From: Siphonodentalium dalli
Taxonomy: Eukaryota; Mollusca; Scaphopoda; Gadilida; Siphonodentaliidae
Reading direction: 5' to 3'
Assembly (NCBI GenBank): GCA_032622095.1
Contig: CP136069.1
Location: forward strand, 204,524,690-204,588,689
Length of the DNA: 64,000 nucleotides
In this document: positions 11,612-23,778 of the stretch, in pieces
Numbering within the stretch: the stretch's first letter is position 1
How the letters are laid out: each line of letters starts with the position of its first letter
Notes under the pieces: generated by a model
The model's database searches: none
What the model saw: the letters and a program-made list of their open reading frames with translations, nothing else
Told to the model about the DNA's origin: nothing
Position numbers and translations under genes: made by a program

Positions 11612-12243
11612 ATGGCAATCAAGTATTTTATCTATTCTGCGGGAGGGGGCCTCGGTGGCTCAATCAGTTAGGGGTAAAACTCCAAGCCGTTTCGCCTTCC
11701 AGCGCTGGCGATAAGGGTTCAAATCCACATGTTTCCATCGTGGACTTTGTAACTCGAAATCGTTATCTGGGAAAGTTGCCAGTTACTTGCCGATGGCCGG
11801 TGGTTTGCCGCACATGGTCGACGAGTTTATCAGCCATTGAAATCACTGTTAGATTAGCCGTAAGTGTGCGGATTTCCTCCACCATTAAAACTGGCAATGT
11901 CGTGATATGGCCTTAGTGGCTAAAGCGACATAAAACCCCAATCAATCAATCAATCAATCTATTCTGCGGGCAATATTAACCAAACCAAGTCATGGAAATT
12001 AAGTATTTTATCTATTCTGCGGGCAATATTAACCAAACCAAGTCATGGAAATTAAGTATTTGATCTATTCTGCGGGCAATATTAACCAAACTAAGTCATG
12101 GAAATCAAGTATTTTATCTATTCTGCGGGTAATATTAACCAAACCAAGTCATGGAAATTAAGTATTTTATCTATTCTGCGGGCAATATTAACCAAACAAA
12201 GTCATGGAAATTAAGTATTATAATTATTCTGCTGGCATTATTA
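11612..12243. repeat. 53-bp tandem repeat split by a SINE
   Basis: About five copies of a 53-bp unit (CTATTCTGCGGGCAATATTA then ACCAAACCAAGTCATGGAAA). The first, partial copy is separated from the rest by the SINE at 11644-11956. Confidence 0.9.
11644..11956 (+). mobile_element. tRNA-derived SINE with (AATC)n tail
   Basis: The head resembles a tRNA gene: A-box-like TGGCTCAATCAGTTAGGGG and B box GGTTCAAATCC at 11716-11726, the RNA polymerase III internal promoter. The body is about 220 bp and the end is ACCCCAATCAATCAATC, an (AATC)n tail. A 14-bp direct repeat ATCTATTCTGCGGG (11630-11643 and 11957-11970) flanks it as a target-site duplication. No protein coding; it would depend on a LINE for movement. 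Confidence 0.88.
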
Positions 12244-12258
12244 ACCAAACATATGGCA

Positions 12259-12581
12259 GGCCAAATTCACATTTGTTAATAATTGTGCTTCAGTGCAATT
12301 CAATTGTGCTTCAGCGCAATGAAGCGCAATTATTTTCCCCATATATGGCTAACCCCGAGTTAATAAATAAATCCAATACAAAATTAATTGTGCTGAAGCG
12401 CAATTATTTTCCCATATATGGCTAACCCTGAGTTCAGGGGTGTAAGCTTGTAACAATAATTGCGCTTCATATGAATCAGGCTGGATTGCGCTGAAGCGCA
12501 ATTGAATTGCCCTGAAGCGCAATTGAATTGCCCTGAAGCGCAATTAATATTGCCCGCTGAAGCGCAAATGTGAATTTGGCC
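12259..12581. repeat. Foldback element rich in GAAGCGCAATT
   Basis: TIR GGCCAAATTCACATTTG and its complement. Both arms carry several CTTCAGCGCAATT / GAAGCGCAATTGAATTGC sub-repeats. A shorter direct repeat (CCCATATATGGCTAACCC) appears twice inside. Confidence 0.85.
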
Positions 12582-12972
12582 TCCCATACAAACAAAGTTC
12601 TAAGTTCTTTTCTCGGGCATGTCACCTGCTGAAAAACTTGTTGCATTTTCACATTTAAAAAACATATTCCAGCTTAAAGGCATGGATAGCCTTTGTGGTG
12701 GGTATTGCTGTTAAAATAGTCACTTCCGTTAAAACCGCCATAAACAGAAAGAATATTAAAATATAGACATACCTTGTTCTAATACCAATCATAAATATCA
12801 CGTAAATAGTATGTTATTGTCAAGATCGTATGCTTTGTTATGTAAACAAAAGCCGAAAAAATGTTACAGAACCTGGCTTTTGTTTACACAACACAGTGAG
12901 AGCTTTCCGATGAATGGCAACAAGCCATATTTCCGACTAAATCCTGAAAAATTATCCATAATTCTGCTCTGT

Positions 12973-13418
12973 TTAACCCTTTACCCAACAAAGTGGCCAA
13001 AAACGCCCAAATAAAGCTTCAACAGCCTAAAATATCTTCGGTCTGTCTGGATATCATTGGAACCGGTTCATTGACCACATTGTGAATTGACCACATTGTG
13101 ATGGTTACAGTTATGCCCTGTGCCAGTGCATTCTCTTATATATGCGAGTCGACCATAGGTCGCCTTGCATATATAAGAGAATGCATTGGCCTAAAAAAAA
13201 TTTTACCATTTTTTCTTTCATTCTTTAACAATTTTATAATTTTTTCTTACATTTTTTAACAATTTTTATAATATTTTTCTACATTCTTTGACAATTTTAT
13301 CATTTTTAATATGTGTTAAGCCAATGCATTCTCTTATATATGCGAGGCGACCTATGGTCGACTCGCATATATAAGATAATGCATTGGCACAGGGCCGTTC
13401 TGTTGGGTAAAGGGTTAA
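12973..13418. mobile_element. TTAA-bounded MITE, TIR CCCTTTACCCAACA
   Basis: TTAA CCCTTTACCCAACAAAGTGG at the left and CCGTTCTGTTGGGTAAAGGG TTAA at the right. Hairpins at 13118-13194 and 13316-13395 are near the right end, so it is in opposite orientation to 9675-10053. A fragment of the 8558 foldback abuts it on the left (12895-12970). Confidence 0.9.
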
Positions 13419-13604
13419 GGAGTGGATTATTTAGGCCATTACTGTATGTTTGAGATACCTCCGCCTTTAGAAAGAATTTATGACTTTGTTGAGAAATCCT
13501 GTTGTTTATTTGTTGTTGTTTTTAAAGTATTTTATGCTAATTTATAGCTGCATATCAAACTAATGTTATTGTGAGCATTTATTTACTAGAAAGGATTGAA
13601 TATG

Positions 13605-14059
13605 TGACCCGCCATATCAAATCCAGTCGTAAGTCGGGATTTTTTTACCCTGTGCCAATGCATTCTCTTTATATGCGAGTCGACCATAGGTCGCCTCGCA
13701 TATATAAGAGAATGCATTGGCCTAACAATTTTTTACAATTTTAATAATTTTTTCTTTGTATTCTTTAACAATTTTATAATTTCACCCATACAGAGCCCCA
13801 GGCAAACATGAGCAGACGACACTCTTCTATATGCTTCTATATATGTGTGGGGCTCCCTGCAGGGTAATGGATGTTTTTTATTTTATGTCCTAAAAATTGT
13901 AAGAAACAGTTATTTAAAAAACATGATAAAAAATTATTAGGCCAATGCATTCTCTTATATATGCGAGGCGACCTATGGTCGACTCGCATATATAAGAGAA
14001 TGCATTGGCACAGGGTAAAAAAAATCCCGACTTACGACTGGATTTGATATGGCGGGTCA
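13605..14059. mobile_element. Long-TIR MITE, TIR TGACCCGCCATATCAAATCC
   Basis: TIRs of over 45 bp (TGACCCGCCATATCAAATCC, then AGTCGTAAGTCGGGATT) lead directly into hairpins of the AATGCATTCTCTTATATATG type at both ends (13649-13723, 13937-14015). The middle carries GGCTCCCTGCAGGG. Closely related copies are at 43026-43478 and, in part, at 48632-49029. Confidence 0.9.
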
Positions 14060-14066
14060 TATATAT

Positions 14067-14487
14067 GGTGCTGGACATTTGCAGAATGAGGTCCCCAGAA
14101 GGTGAATTTAGTGTCGATACCCCACACAGCGGGCTAGCATCACTAAATTCACCTTCTTGGAACCTCAATTTGCATAGGACTCCTCTTCTCTGGAAAGTAT
14201 CTTTATCAAATTAACAAGTTTTTTGGTTTCGTTATAAGGTTTCTTCTTTTTTTTCTCTGTCTCCAAATTGGCACAGACAACACAATACATAATCGAGGTG
14301 CCCAATGGGTGCATGTCACCATCTTCACCATCTGGGAACTTAAATCTGAATCTAGGTCTCCCCATAGGCAATGAAGCCATGCAAAATGAGGTCCCCAAAG
14401 GATGGATTTGCTGTCTCGACCCCGCTGTGTGGGGTAGTGTCACTAAATTCACCCTCTGGGGACCTCATTCTGCAAATGTCCAGCACC
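14067..14487. mobile_element. MITE with two GAGGTCCCCAGAGGG palindromes, variant TIR
   Basis: TIR GGTGCTGGACATTTGCAG rather than the GTGTCTGTCATTTGCAG of related copies; the palindromes at 14085-14170 and 14385-14478 are the same family. It lies 7 bp from the preceding MITE. Confidence 0.85.
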
Positions 14488-14894
14488 ATTTTCTCAGGCC
14501 TGTTACTAGATATATCCCAAAAAAGATTTACTCAATAGTTATATGATTTTTTATTTTATTTACATTGAATAAAACTAGTTTCTGCTACTAAATTCAAATT
14601 TGTTTATTCTTCATCACCCCCTGAATTCTTCATTATACCCTGAATTCTTCATTATACCCTGTATGTTATGGCCCTTAGTTTGTCTATTTATAGAAATTAA
14701 TGACTGTTAGTACGAAAACAAATGTCATTGTTTACGCCACAGGTGTAAGATGTTTTGGTAATTTTATTTACACGTGGACCAATGGGCGAATGCATTATGG
14801 GTGATTAGGTATTTTCGTACTTGAGTAAACCGTACCGATAGTCACGATAGGCCGACACAGATTAGCACATGTGTTTACGCCACCGGTGTAATTG

Positions 14895-15720
14895 GGGGAC
14901 ATGTCTCTATTCCGAAGGTTCGCTATCCCGAAGGTCCACTATTCCGAAGGTTCTCTATTCTGAATATTTGCTATTTCGAAGGTTCGCTATTCCGAAGGTT
15001 CTCTATCCCGAGGGTTTTTGTTATTTTAAGGTTAATTCTATATTCTAAAGTATTGAAAGGGTTCATTATCACGAAGATTCTTTTTATGAAGGAAATAACT
15101 TAAAACATTAAATGTGATTTTGTTTTGTTCTCGCAGGTTTTCTTGAGATTTAATGTCATTACGTGGGCCCATACCTTTGAATTCTTGGCATATAATATGA
15201 ATGTTGCGGTATATATGGACCCTCCTGCATTGGGACATGACACAGGTACAGTTGACTTAAGTTCTGTTCTGTGCGGGCTCCAATTTGGGGTTCAATATTT
15301 TAAGGGCCAAATTTAGAAATTTATAGGCCCATACCTTTGAACTCTGGGCATATAATATGAATATTGGGGGGGGGGGCATGTCTCTATTCCGAAGGTTCGC
15401 TATCCCGAAGGTCCACTATTCCGAAGGTTCTCTGAATGTTCGCTATTCCGAAGGTTCACTATTCCGAAGGTTCTCTATTCTGAAGGTTTTTGTTATTTTA
15501 AGGTTAATTCTATATTCTAAAGTATTGAGAGGGTTCATTATCACAAAGATTCTTTTTATGAAGGAAATAACTTAAAACAATAAATGTGATTTTGTTTTGT
15601 TTTCGCGGGTTTTCTTGAGTTTAATGTCATTACGTATGACCTTATTTCTCATTACATATCCACGCAGCCCACACAATTGCTATGTTTCCATGCGATTTAA
15701 TGTCATTACGTGTGACGTAA
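14895..15720. repeat. 477-bp tandem duplication with CGAAGGTTCGCTATTC sub-repeats
   Basis: The segment beginning ATGTCTCTATTCCGAAGG at 14901 recurs at 15378 (offset 477). Each copy opens with a run of about 15-bp sub-repeats (TATTCCGAAGGTTC). Shared later landmarks are TTAATGTCATTACGT and CATACCTTTGAA. Non-coding. Confidence 0.8.
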
Positions 15721-16129
15721 TATCTCAATAATCTCAGAGGCAAGAATACGCCAGCTAAAGGCGGATTATAACAGTGGGGCTATAACGCTTAATGAATACT
15801 GGAGGCTATAACAAACTGCGCAGCAGAATATCGCTGAATAGACGAGTATGAGATGAACCTAACTGCAATTGTGACTTTGTTTAAAGGCCCACTTAATTTT
15901 CGAGTCATCGATTTATTTTTATAGTATATAAGGTTTTAATAACAATTTATGCCATAAAATTTGAATAAAATACTATAATTCATCACCATTTGAAACGCAG
16001 AATACTTCTATCTCCTAGTTTGAAACACCCTGAAACACCTTTAAAAACCACGTCAAGTCGTGCGTCGTATAACTAGCAATTAGCAACTAGCATGTCCCCT
16101 TCAGCTTTCCATAGATTTCAACGTAATTT

Positions 16130-16765
16130 GATACTTAGGGATACTTGTGTGCGGGAAGTGTTTTGGACCGATCAAATCGTGACCTTGACCTTCAAAATGG
16201 TCAATTCAAGGTCAAATCGGATAAAACGGACGGATTTCGACGAAATTTGATACCTAGGAGTACCTTTGTCCGGGGAGTGTTTTTGACGGGTCAAATCGTG
16301 ACCACGACCTTGACCTTCAAAACAGTCAATGCGAAGACAATTTGGGTAAAACGGACGGATTTCGACGAAATTTGATACGTAGGGATACTTTTGTCCGGGG
16401 AGTGTTTTGAACGGGTCAAATCGTGACCTCGGCTTGACCTTCAATATGGTCATTCAAAGGTCAAATCGGGTAAAACGGATGGATTTCGACGAAATTTGAT
16501 ACCTATGGGTACTTTTGTCGGGGGAGTGTTTTGGATATGTCAAATCATGACTCCGACCTGATCTTGACCTTCAAAATTGTCAATTAAAGGTCAAGTCGGG
16601 TAAAACGGACGGATTTCGAAGAAATTTGATACCTATGGGTACTTTTCTTCGGGGGGTGTATTGGACGGGTCAAATCATGACCCTGACCTGACCTTGACTT
16701 TCAAAATAGTCAATTCAAGGTCAAATTTCGCCGGAAATCAGATGGGAAACAGCCCGGACGAAGTC
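16130..16765. repeat. About 125-bp tandem repeat, five copies
   Basis: Units contain GACGGATTTCGACGAAATTTG, GTGACC..GACCTTGACCTTCA and CAATTCAAGGTCAAATCGGG; spacing is 125, 124 and 130 bp. The 76- and 93-residue ORFs here are products of the repetition. Confidence 0.88.
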
Positions 16766-17209
16766 GGGCCCATCAGCTAGTGTAATAAAGAAGACAGTTT
16801 GAAGAATGTAATGTATAACACGAGAAACGGGAAAACTTGATATATATGGAAGTATGCAAAGTTCCCACATGAAATTTGAAAGCTAGTTTATATTATAATT
16901 ATATTATAATTTATATTTACGGCTAATAATATGATCTTGGTGGCGTTACCATTTCTGACTATGGTTTTCTTGTCATAAATTGAATTTGGGTTTATCATGG
17001 CACAATCTTCACCTGTAAAGACATGGCATCAATTTTGGAAATATTAACCCTTGTATCTATGCCATGGACACATGCTATCTGGACAGTAACTCAGTTGGTG
17101 TTTTGGGCAGATTGTGTTCATGCATTCAGGGTTCCAGACCTCCAATTACAACAACACAAGAAATCTAACTGAACATCATTTCCTGCTCTGTTTTGTTAGA
17201 AGGTATGGG

Positions 17210-17469
17210 TTGACCCTTTCAGTGCCAGGGGTCGATCTCATCGGCCCTAATTTATGGTCTGTAAAATCGGCCCTAAATTTTTTTTTTTAAATTGGGTATG
17301 CTTAAGCATGCCATGTAATTAGTTTGATGCACATGAAAAACGTAAGCTTCCCTGGCACTAAACCTACAAAATAAGTCTGTTAATGAATATAAGAAAAAAA
17401 TTAAGAGAATGCATTGGCACAGGGTATATGGGTTGATACAAAAATCTGACTTGGCACTGAAAGGGTTAA
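17210..17469. mobile_element. Decayed MITE related to 8233-8472
   Basis: Left TTGA CCCTTTCAGTGCCAGG and right TGGCACTGAAAGGG TTAA. Only the right arm of the internal hairpin remains (AAGAGAATGCATTGGCACAG). Confidence 0.8.
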
Positions 17470-17572
17470 ACAATAAACATTCGAAAATCGTAAGTAGAGT
17501 TACGACCATTTGTTGAAATTTGAGCTCAATCTTCGTACTAAAGTACCATAAAGCACTGGTCAAGTTCGATTT

Positions 17573-17965
17573 TTGGTCCCGTCTGCCTATTTTTATGTGT
17601 ACCCGTACCATATATATAATATGGTACACATAGTGTCGACGTCCGGATTGACAACTCGTCATCCGTCTTGTCTGTCTGTCCATAGACACTTTACGCATGG
17701 TGCGATAACTCAAACATGTTCTATCCGATCGGAACCAATTTTTTATATGAGTTTCACAGATCGAGTTCAAATATGGATTTGATCTGAGTTTTTTTAACGC
17801 AGTAATGGTCCTTTTTTTATTTAGAATTCATGCATGCTGCGATAACTCTAACATTTTTTATCTGATCGCAACCAAATCTGGTATGTGAGTTTATAAGCCC
17901 AAAATACAGATTGAGTTCGTCGAATAAGGGTTTGATGCTAATTTTTTAACGGAGTTATGGCCTCG
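17573..17965. repeat. Dispersed repeat with GGTACACATAGTGTCGACG
   Basis: Contains ACCATATATATAATATGGT, GTCTGTCTGTCC, TAGACACTTTACGCATGG and two divergent copies of a segment ending in AACGGAGTTATGGCC. The same family is at 18905-19170 and, in the TDH intron, at about 55880-57620. Non-autonomous, class unknown. Confidence 0.6.
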
Positions 17966-18593
17966 TTTTTTTGAAAACAAAATATTTAAAAAACAGAATA
18001 ATTTTTTAATTGTTTTAATTCAACTCCTTGCTCAATTTAAGGAACAAGTAAAATATTTTTTTTAAATAAAAAGTTTTTTAAATTTAAATAAAAAAAAAAC
18101 ATTTCTTCCATGAAATTACTAATACACATTTAAACATCTTCTCGTTTTATCATTTTCACTGACAGAAAACTCCATTAGGTTTTTAATAAAGGGTTTAATA
18201 GGTTATGTTACCAAAAAGGGCTTTAGAAGATTGTAAAAATCACTGAGCCAATCTTGAGATTCAAGCGTCTTTAAGCAACTGGGGTTCAGATATTTGAAAA
18301 CTTTAAATTTAAAGAGAATTCCTTTGAGATCCTAGTCTCATACATAACTTCTTATTTTATATTTATATCCTCTCTGTCATTTCTTAAAATAACTGCCAAT
18401 TGGGCAAATTAATGATACATGGGTCAGATTTTAGAACGCTGTTGATTGCCTGTTGATAAATTAAACAAAGTGATACGTTTTTAATGAATTCATGCCATCT
18501 GCCATGTAGGAATGATGTGTTTGATCACAACTCCATGACAACTACCATAGAAAGCTGTACTGAGATCTACAAAAGATATTTTGCAGAGAGCAC

Positions 18594-18803
18594 TGTCTTG
18601 CTTGGATAATCTTGATTCTACTACCTGTAAATACCTATGTGCAGATTCTTTAGTCTTATTTGGACAATCTTGATCCTACCTGTAAATACCTGCATGCATA
18701 TTATTGTCTTGCTTGGCTAATTGTTGATTCTACCTGTATGCAGATTATTGTCTTGCTTGGATAATCTTGATCCTACCTGTAAATACCTGTGTGCAGATTC
18801 TTT
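18594..18803. repeat. Roughly 60-bp tandem repeat, about four copies
   Basis: Units contain TCTTGCTTGGATAATCTTGA and CTACCTGTAAATACCTG. Confidence 0.8.
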
Positions 18804-18904
18804 TCTGCAGAACATTCTTCTGCCTACACATTACTTAGGAGATACCTTGACAAGACTAATAACTAGTAATATGACTTACATAAAGTTATTTTGTTTTCCA
18901 TTGT

Positions 18905-19170
18905 TTATGTGTAGCCATACCATAGTATGGTACACATAGTATCGACATCAGGACACTCGTAGTTCACTCGTCCGTCTGTCTATCTGTACGTAGACACTTT
19001 ACGCATGGCGCATTAACTCAAAAAGAAATTATCCGATCGGAACCAAATTTTGTATATGTATTTCTCAACCCAAAATACAGATCGAGTTCGAATATGGATG
19101 GGTTTGGTCCAATTTTTTTAACGGAGTTATGGCCCTTTTTCGAAAGAAAATATTTATTTTTTAATCTTTG
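18905..19170. repeat. Second copy of the GGTACACATAGT dispersed repeat
   Basis: Contains CCATACCATAGTATGGTACAC, CGTAGACACTTTACGCATGG and AACGGAGTTATGGCCC, like 17573-17965. Confidence 0.6.
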
Positions 19171-19282
19171 AATATTAACATTGAATGTTATGGATTTTAG
19201 CGTCTAAGCTGAAAATAACTAATCACTATCGCCAAGGTATGGGTTAAACATCTGCCGGTCGTGATCGGCCTCTCGTTATCAA

Positions 19283-19971
19283 ATGCAGTGACGGGAATTT
19301 TCGACTTTGAAATTCGTGTTTTCTTGGTTTCTTGATAGATGCAGTTACGGTCACATTACATCACGGAGTCCACCATCATCGCCCTTGTTGTCCCCCGAAA
19401 AAATTATTTTCGGGGGACTATAGAAACGGGCTCCGTCCGTCCGTCACACTTTTGAGTACCTTCATGGTGTAATCATCTCCTCCTACAGATTTCATCCCAG
19501 GGATTTGAAACTTCAGAATATTGTTGCCCATATATTGAAGATGAGCAAGATGCATATAGATGACGGAAAAATTATTTTTCCAGAGTTATTAACCCTTTTC
19601 GACTTAGAAAATTTCAATAATTTTTATAATTTTCTGTATGAGGGTACCTTCATGGTGTAATCAACTCCTCCTACAGTTTTGATCGTAGATATTTGAAACT
19701 TCAGAGTATTGTTACCCACATATTGGAGATGTGCAACATGTATATAGATGACGGAAAAAATAATTCTTTACGGAGTTATTAACCCTTTTCGACTTAGAAA
19801 ATTTATTTTAATTTCTTCAACAAAGCAGCATCGACTTGCCAAGTTGTCGGGGGACACTGTGGTCGGCTGACCTTTTATTTTGGTAGAAACGATGCCATGC
19901 GATCGTAACTGCAGTTATCAAGAAACAAAGAAAACACGAATTTCAAAGTCGAAAATGCCCGTAACTGCATG
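19283..19971. repeat. Foldback element of about 690 bp with internal tandem copies
   Basis: About 65-bp inverted repeats at 19283-19348 and 19903-19971 (TTTCGACTTTGAAATTCGTG and complement). Inside are CGGGGGAC boxes and two ~185-bp direct copies (GTACCTTCATGGTGTAATCA at about 19458 and 19643). No coding capacity. Confidence 0.75.
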
Positions 19972-21224
19972 AATACAAAATGTTCAAGTGGAACCAGGGC
20001 TTCAGTGGACGATAGTCTCATAAGCAACAGTCGTTCGGTCAGTCTTGGGCTAAAGTTCAGCATTAGTTACGATAACATGCTATAATACGTTGCCGTATAC
20101 CATTCCGTATTCGATCGCTTTTATTTTTATTTCATACTCCATTCCAATGATTCCATTCCATGCAGCGTGTGTCCTCGTTATACATTCCACTCTTCATAAA
20201 AGGATAGTTTATTATATATGTCAGATTTTTCTGCAATATAATTAGCATTTATGATCCATTTAACCTCGATCTCTTCATAAAAGCATAGCTCATATTCATA
20301 CCAGCACTTTTTCAGCAATAGCGTGCATGAAAATGATCCGACATCGCTTGAATGTTCATGTCATCATCCATTCCATTCCAGCGTTTGTCCTCATTATACA
20401 TTCCATAATTTTGCACCTCTTCAGAACAGAATAATTCATATTCATACTTTTTCTGCAATAGCATGCAGACACATTAGGCTCAAAGGCATAATGTGATTCT
20501 TGTCTCGATCAGGACACTTTTCATGCAAGCGTCAAACAAACTCCGCGCACGTGGAAGTGCCGTGCACTCTAAACGGTATATTCACCTGTTGATGATATAC
20601 CTGTAATTATCTACGGCTGCAGTGAGTACCCCAGAGAAGGTGCCGAATTTTGGCAGCGGATGCCGACCTTGACTGCATGCAGGCGCCATAGAAACCACAT
20701 CATTGATCTAATCCAATTAGATACGGATATGCCACGCACACCTCTCCGGTCTTGGAATGCGACTCTCGTAGAATGATTCTCATTGGTTGGAAACGAGGGC
20801 TTGGCTGCCAGTTTAACCCTGATACGAACGTTTTTGGTAACAGGTGCCCACCCCGTTAAAAACACTCTTATGTTATTGTTTCTCGAACCATCAACAAGCT
20901 GAACTGAATAACATAAATCCACAGGTAGGTGTATACAGAACCAAAATACCACGTGATATTATATTTATTATTTATTAGTTTGTCAAGTTCCATATAATAC
21001 ATGCAAATATATACTCGTTTTGAGACCAAGGAATTATTTGCGCGGGAAAAGTCGGAAAGGAATTCAAAGAAAATAATTATTAATTAATTTCTTTGTTAAA
21101 ATTAGACAAAATATGAGACACGTTCAGGTTGAGTGGCGTCGAAGCTCAATAACGTTTTACACAATGGAACATGAACTATCAGAAAAAATATGAACTTATT
21201 TTTTACCTGAAATTTCATGTTGTT
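19972..21224. other. Intergenic, low-complexity CATTCCATTCC segments, no gene recognised
   Basis: 20100-20500 has two or three diverged copies of a segment with GTTATACATTCCA, CTCTTCATAAAA and TTTTTCTGCAATA. The 113-residue ORF on the - strand at 20611-20952 has no recognisable domain. Confidence 0.45.
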
Positions 21225-21620
21225 AAACGGTATATTATGACTTGTTCGGGTGTGTGAACTGATAAATTAGTTTTCAGATGCTATGCCAAATGGAGGAATA
21301 TAGTATTCTACTAACATCGCCGAAAATCTCAAGCAAATCGACCGTACCACTCTATAGAAAACATCATTTTGAACTACGCTCAATTGTAAATATTTACATC
21401 TCGATTCTGGACGCAACTATTAGCGATAAACTAACGAAAACGATTTCGCCATCAAGATTCACTGCATATAATTTATATATAAGAATGACGGTGCGAGTTG
21501 TCAATTTGGATATAATATTTTGTAAAAATAATTATTTTGAGCAAGATTATTCTCCATTTCTATTTTATCACCCTACCGGAGTGTTTAAAACTTTCACATC
21601 ACTTTAAACGGTACGTCATG
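21225..21620. repeat. Dispersed ~390-bp repeat, copy 1
   Basis: Shares long stretches with 58246-58630: TATTCTACTAACATCGCCGA, AATTGTAAATATTTACATCT, GAGCAAGATTATTCTC. No intact ORF in either copy. Confidence 0.75.
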
Positions 21621-21865
21621 TCATTCGAACCCCACAATAATGTGTACATAATTTGGTAAGAGGTATCTCAGAACATACCTATTTTATACACGCAGAGGAT
21701 TTCGAACAAATTCGTCGATATAGCGCTGAAAATACGTGTTTTGTTTCTTTTATTTTATATTATTTTGCTTATTGTTAAAATGTATAGTTAGCGGTCGCCT
21801 AAAACTTGCACATGTAGACCATGGAAAGAGAATGTAGAGCTGCCTTCGCTCTGAAACATTTGTGG

Positions 21866-21899
<34 letters not shown>

Positions 21900-23190
21900 T
21901 TTGATGAATACAGTGAATAGAAAGGAGCGCGTGAAGTTTTTAAATATATATAGTTTCACGTTAAGATAACGCATGCATTATACGTTTTGCGGACATTTCA
22001 TTTCCGATTCCAGATTTCCTATATATGAATACAAATGGCACAGTTTTTGTTGGGGCCCGAACATCGCCTTGGTCGAAATTTTGTTTTTTTGTATTTTCTT
22101 TTAATTATAGAGGGCGGACTCAGTCCTGGTCAGCAGGCCGAACGAGTACACAAGACCATGAGGGTCCTAAAGATAATCGCCATAAAATACGTGTTACGGG
22201 CGATAAAAGGACCACTCATCACTGCCCGTGGGACCGAATTTAGGCCAAAATACGGTCCATCTTTTCCTCAATATAGAATTTTGAATATATTTTTTTTTCT
22301 TTATATATGTTTTTTCTTTTATAAAAGTTTTAATTGAAATGAGAAAGCATAAAGCGACAAGACAAAATTATATAGAACAAAGACATGTGTCCTTTTTATG
22401 ACTTCAGTGCATCTTCCTAAGTCATTATAATGCTCGTGGAAAGGTAGTTCAGGTATTTATTGACCAATTTCGATACCGGTAAAAATTAAAAAGCGAATAT
22501 TAGGTGTATTTTGGAACAGTGGCTTTAAATCAGACATGACTTTTCTAACTGTTGAACATTTTGACCTAAGTTGGAGAGTGAGTAACTGCCACAAGAACCC
22601 ATAAAAACATAAAGAGCAATAATTCACGCCTCAATAGTTTAGGAGTCGGAGATGAGTGGCGGTCGAACGCTATACTTGTGGAAATAGTGTGGTCAACACG
22701 AGAATGCGATTTACCTGCGCGGACATAATTTACGTATACCCTCCCCCGCCCCCAACTAAAATAGGTTGAAATTATTCTGATAGTCTAGTTTTCAGACAAA
22801 ATATTAGGGTGAAATGTGTTGTTTTCAACTGTTAGAATGCTTAAAGATGGTATATTTCTCCCGGGCCACAATTACAACAAAAAAACAATTTATTTTGTGA
22901 ATAATATATACAGATTTTAAAACTGAAGATGTTGTATATTATTTGTCTATAAAGGCATAATAAGGTGATTTCTTCAGATCGTAATTCGCGGTAAATCTCT
23001 CAGCTGATCTGCAATTTGCCGTGATTGATGCAGCTGACAAGAAAGAGTTATCCTTCTTGGTACGCTCTTGCTAATCACCGAACGTCTCGCGCAGATTTAT
23101 GTTCTAAAATAGTCCGTAAAACTGTAACACGAATGTCATAAGAAATTCTAAATAAAATGGATATTAATCAATAGAAGGTTTCGGATGCTT
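21621..23190. other. Intergenic, (TA)n microsatellite, nothing else recognised
   Basis: (TA)n at about 21871-21895. The ORFs at 22025-22337 have no recognisable domain. Confidence 0.4.
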
Positions 23191-23304
23191 TATTACAAAA
23201 CACAAATTAATGTGTAACATGCATAACACATATACAATATTTATTACAAAACACAAATTAATATGTAACATGCATAACACACAATATTTATTACAAAACA
23301 CAAA

Positions 23305-23778
23305 TTAAAGGTACTCAACCCGATAAAACTCCTCTCAATTACTATTTCAATGGCTTCGGGGGTCAAAAATATTTGATTCGAGTCGAGGAAGTCACACATC
23401 AAAGCTCAGATTTGTTAGATATCGATTTTAGAAATCTATTATTTTTCATTATCGGAAATACTATCTGGCCCAGAACTCAGTCAAAATTGAGTTAAAATTA
23501 CCACTTGATTTTAGAGTTATTCATCCTTGTCTGTTTGAATAGATTTGGAGTACACATCCAGAGCAGATTACGGCAGTTATTGGTACTCATCTCGAGAACA
23601 TAACAAATTTGAAAAATCAATATCTAATAACTCTGAGCTTTGTTTGATGGGTTCCTCGACTCGAATCAAATATTTTTTACCCCCAAAGCCAAAGAAATAG
23701 TAATATAGGACCCTCTGATCGGATTGTTGTTGAAATCTGTTGAGATGGGGACCCTCTTTACGGGTTGAGTACCTTTAA
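23305..23778. mobile_element. TTAA-bounded MITE, TIR AGGTACTCAACCCG
   Basis: TTAA AGGTACTCAACCCG at the left, CGGGTTGAGTACCT TTAA at the right. Internal inverted segments carry AAATATTTGATTCGAGTCGAGGA. It is inserted in one copy of a ~52-bp tandem repeat (23195-23305 and 23775-23815); an unoccupied neighbouring copy reads CACAAATTAATGTGTAACAT, so the insertion duplicated exactly TTAA. Relatives are at 39079-39565 and 45171-45647. Confidence 0.92.

Noticed and set aside
11644-11730. Functional tRNA gene
   Set aside because: A and B boxes are present, but the sequence does not fold as a full cloverleaf that I can support and it is fused to a SINE body and tail.
16145-16453. ORFs in the 125-bp tandem repeat
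   Set aside because: Product of repetition; the unit length drifts (124-130), so no constant frame.
17273-17770. 165-residue ORF on the - strand
   Set aside because: Spans a decayed MITE and a dispersed repeat; no recognisable domain and biased composition.
20611-20952. 113-residue - strand ORF
   Set aside because: No known domain, no neighbouring exon structure; could be chance.
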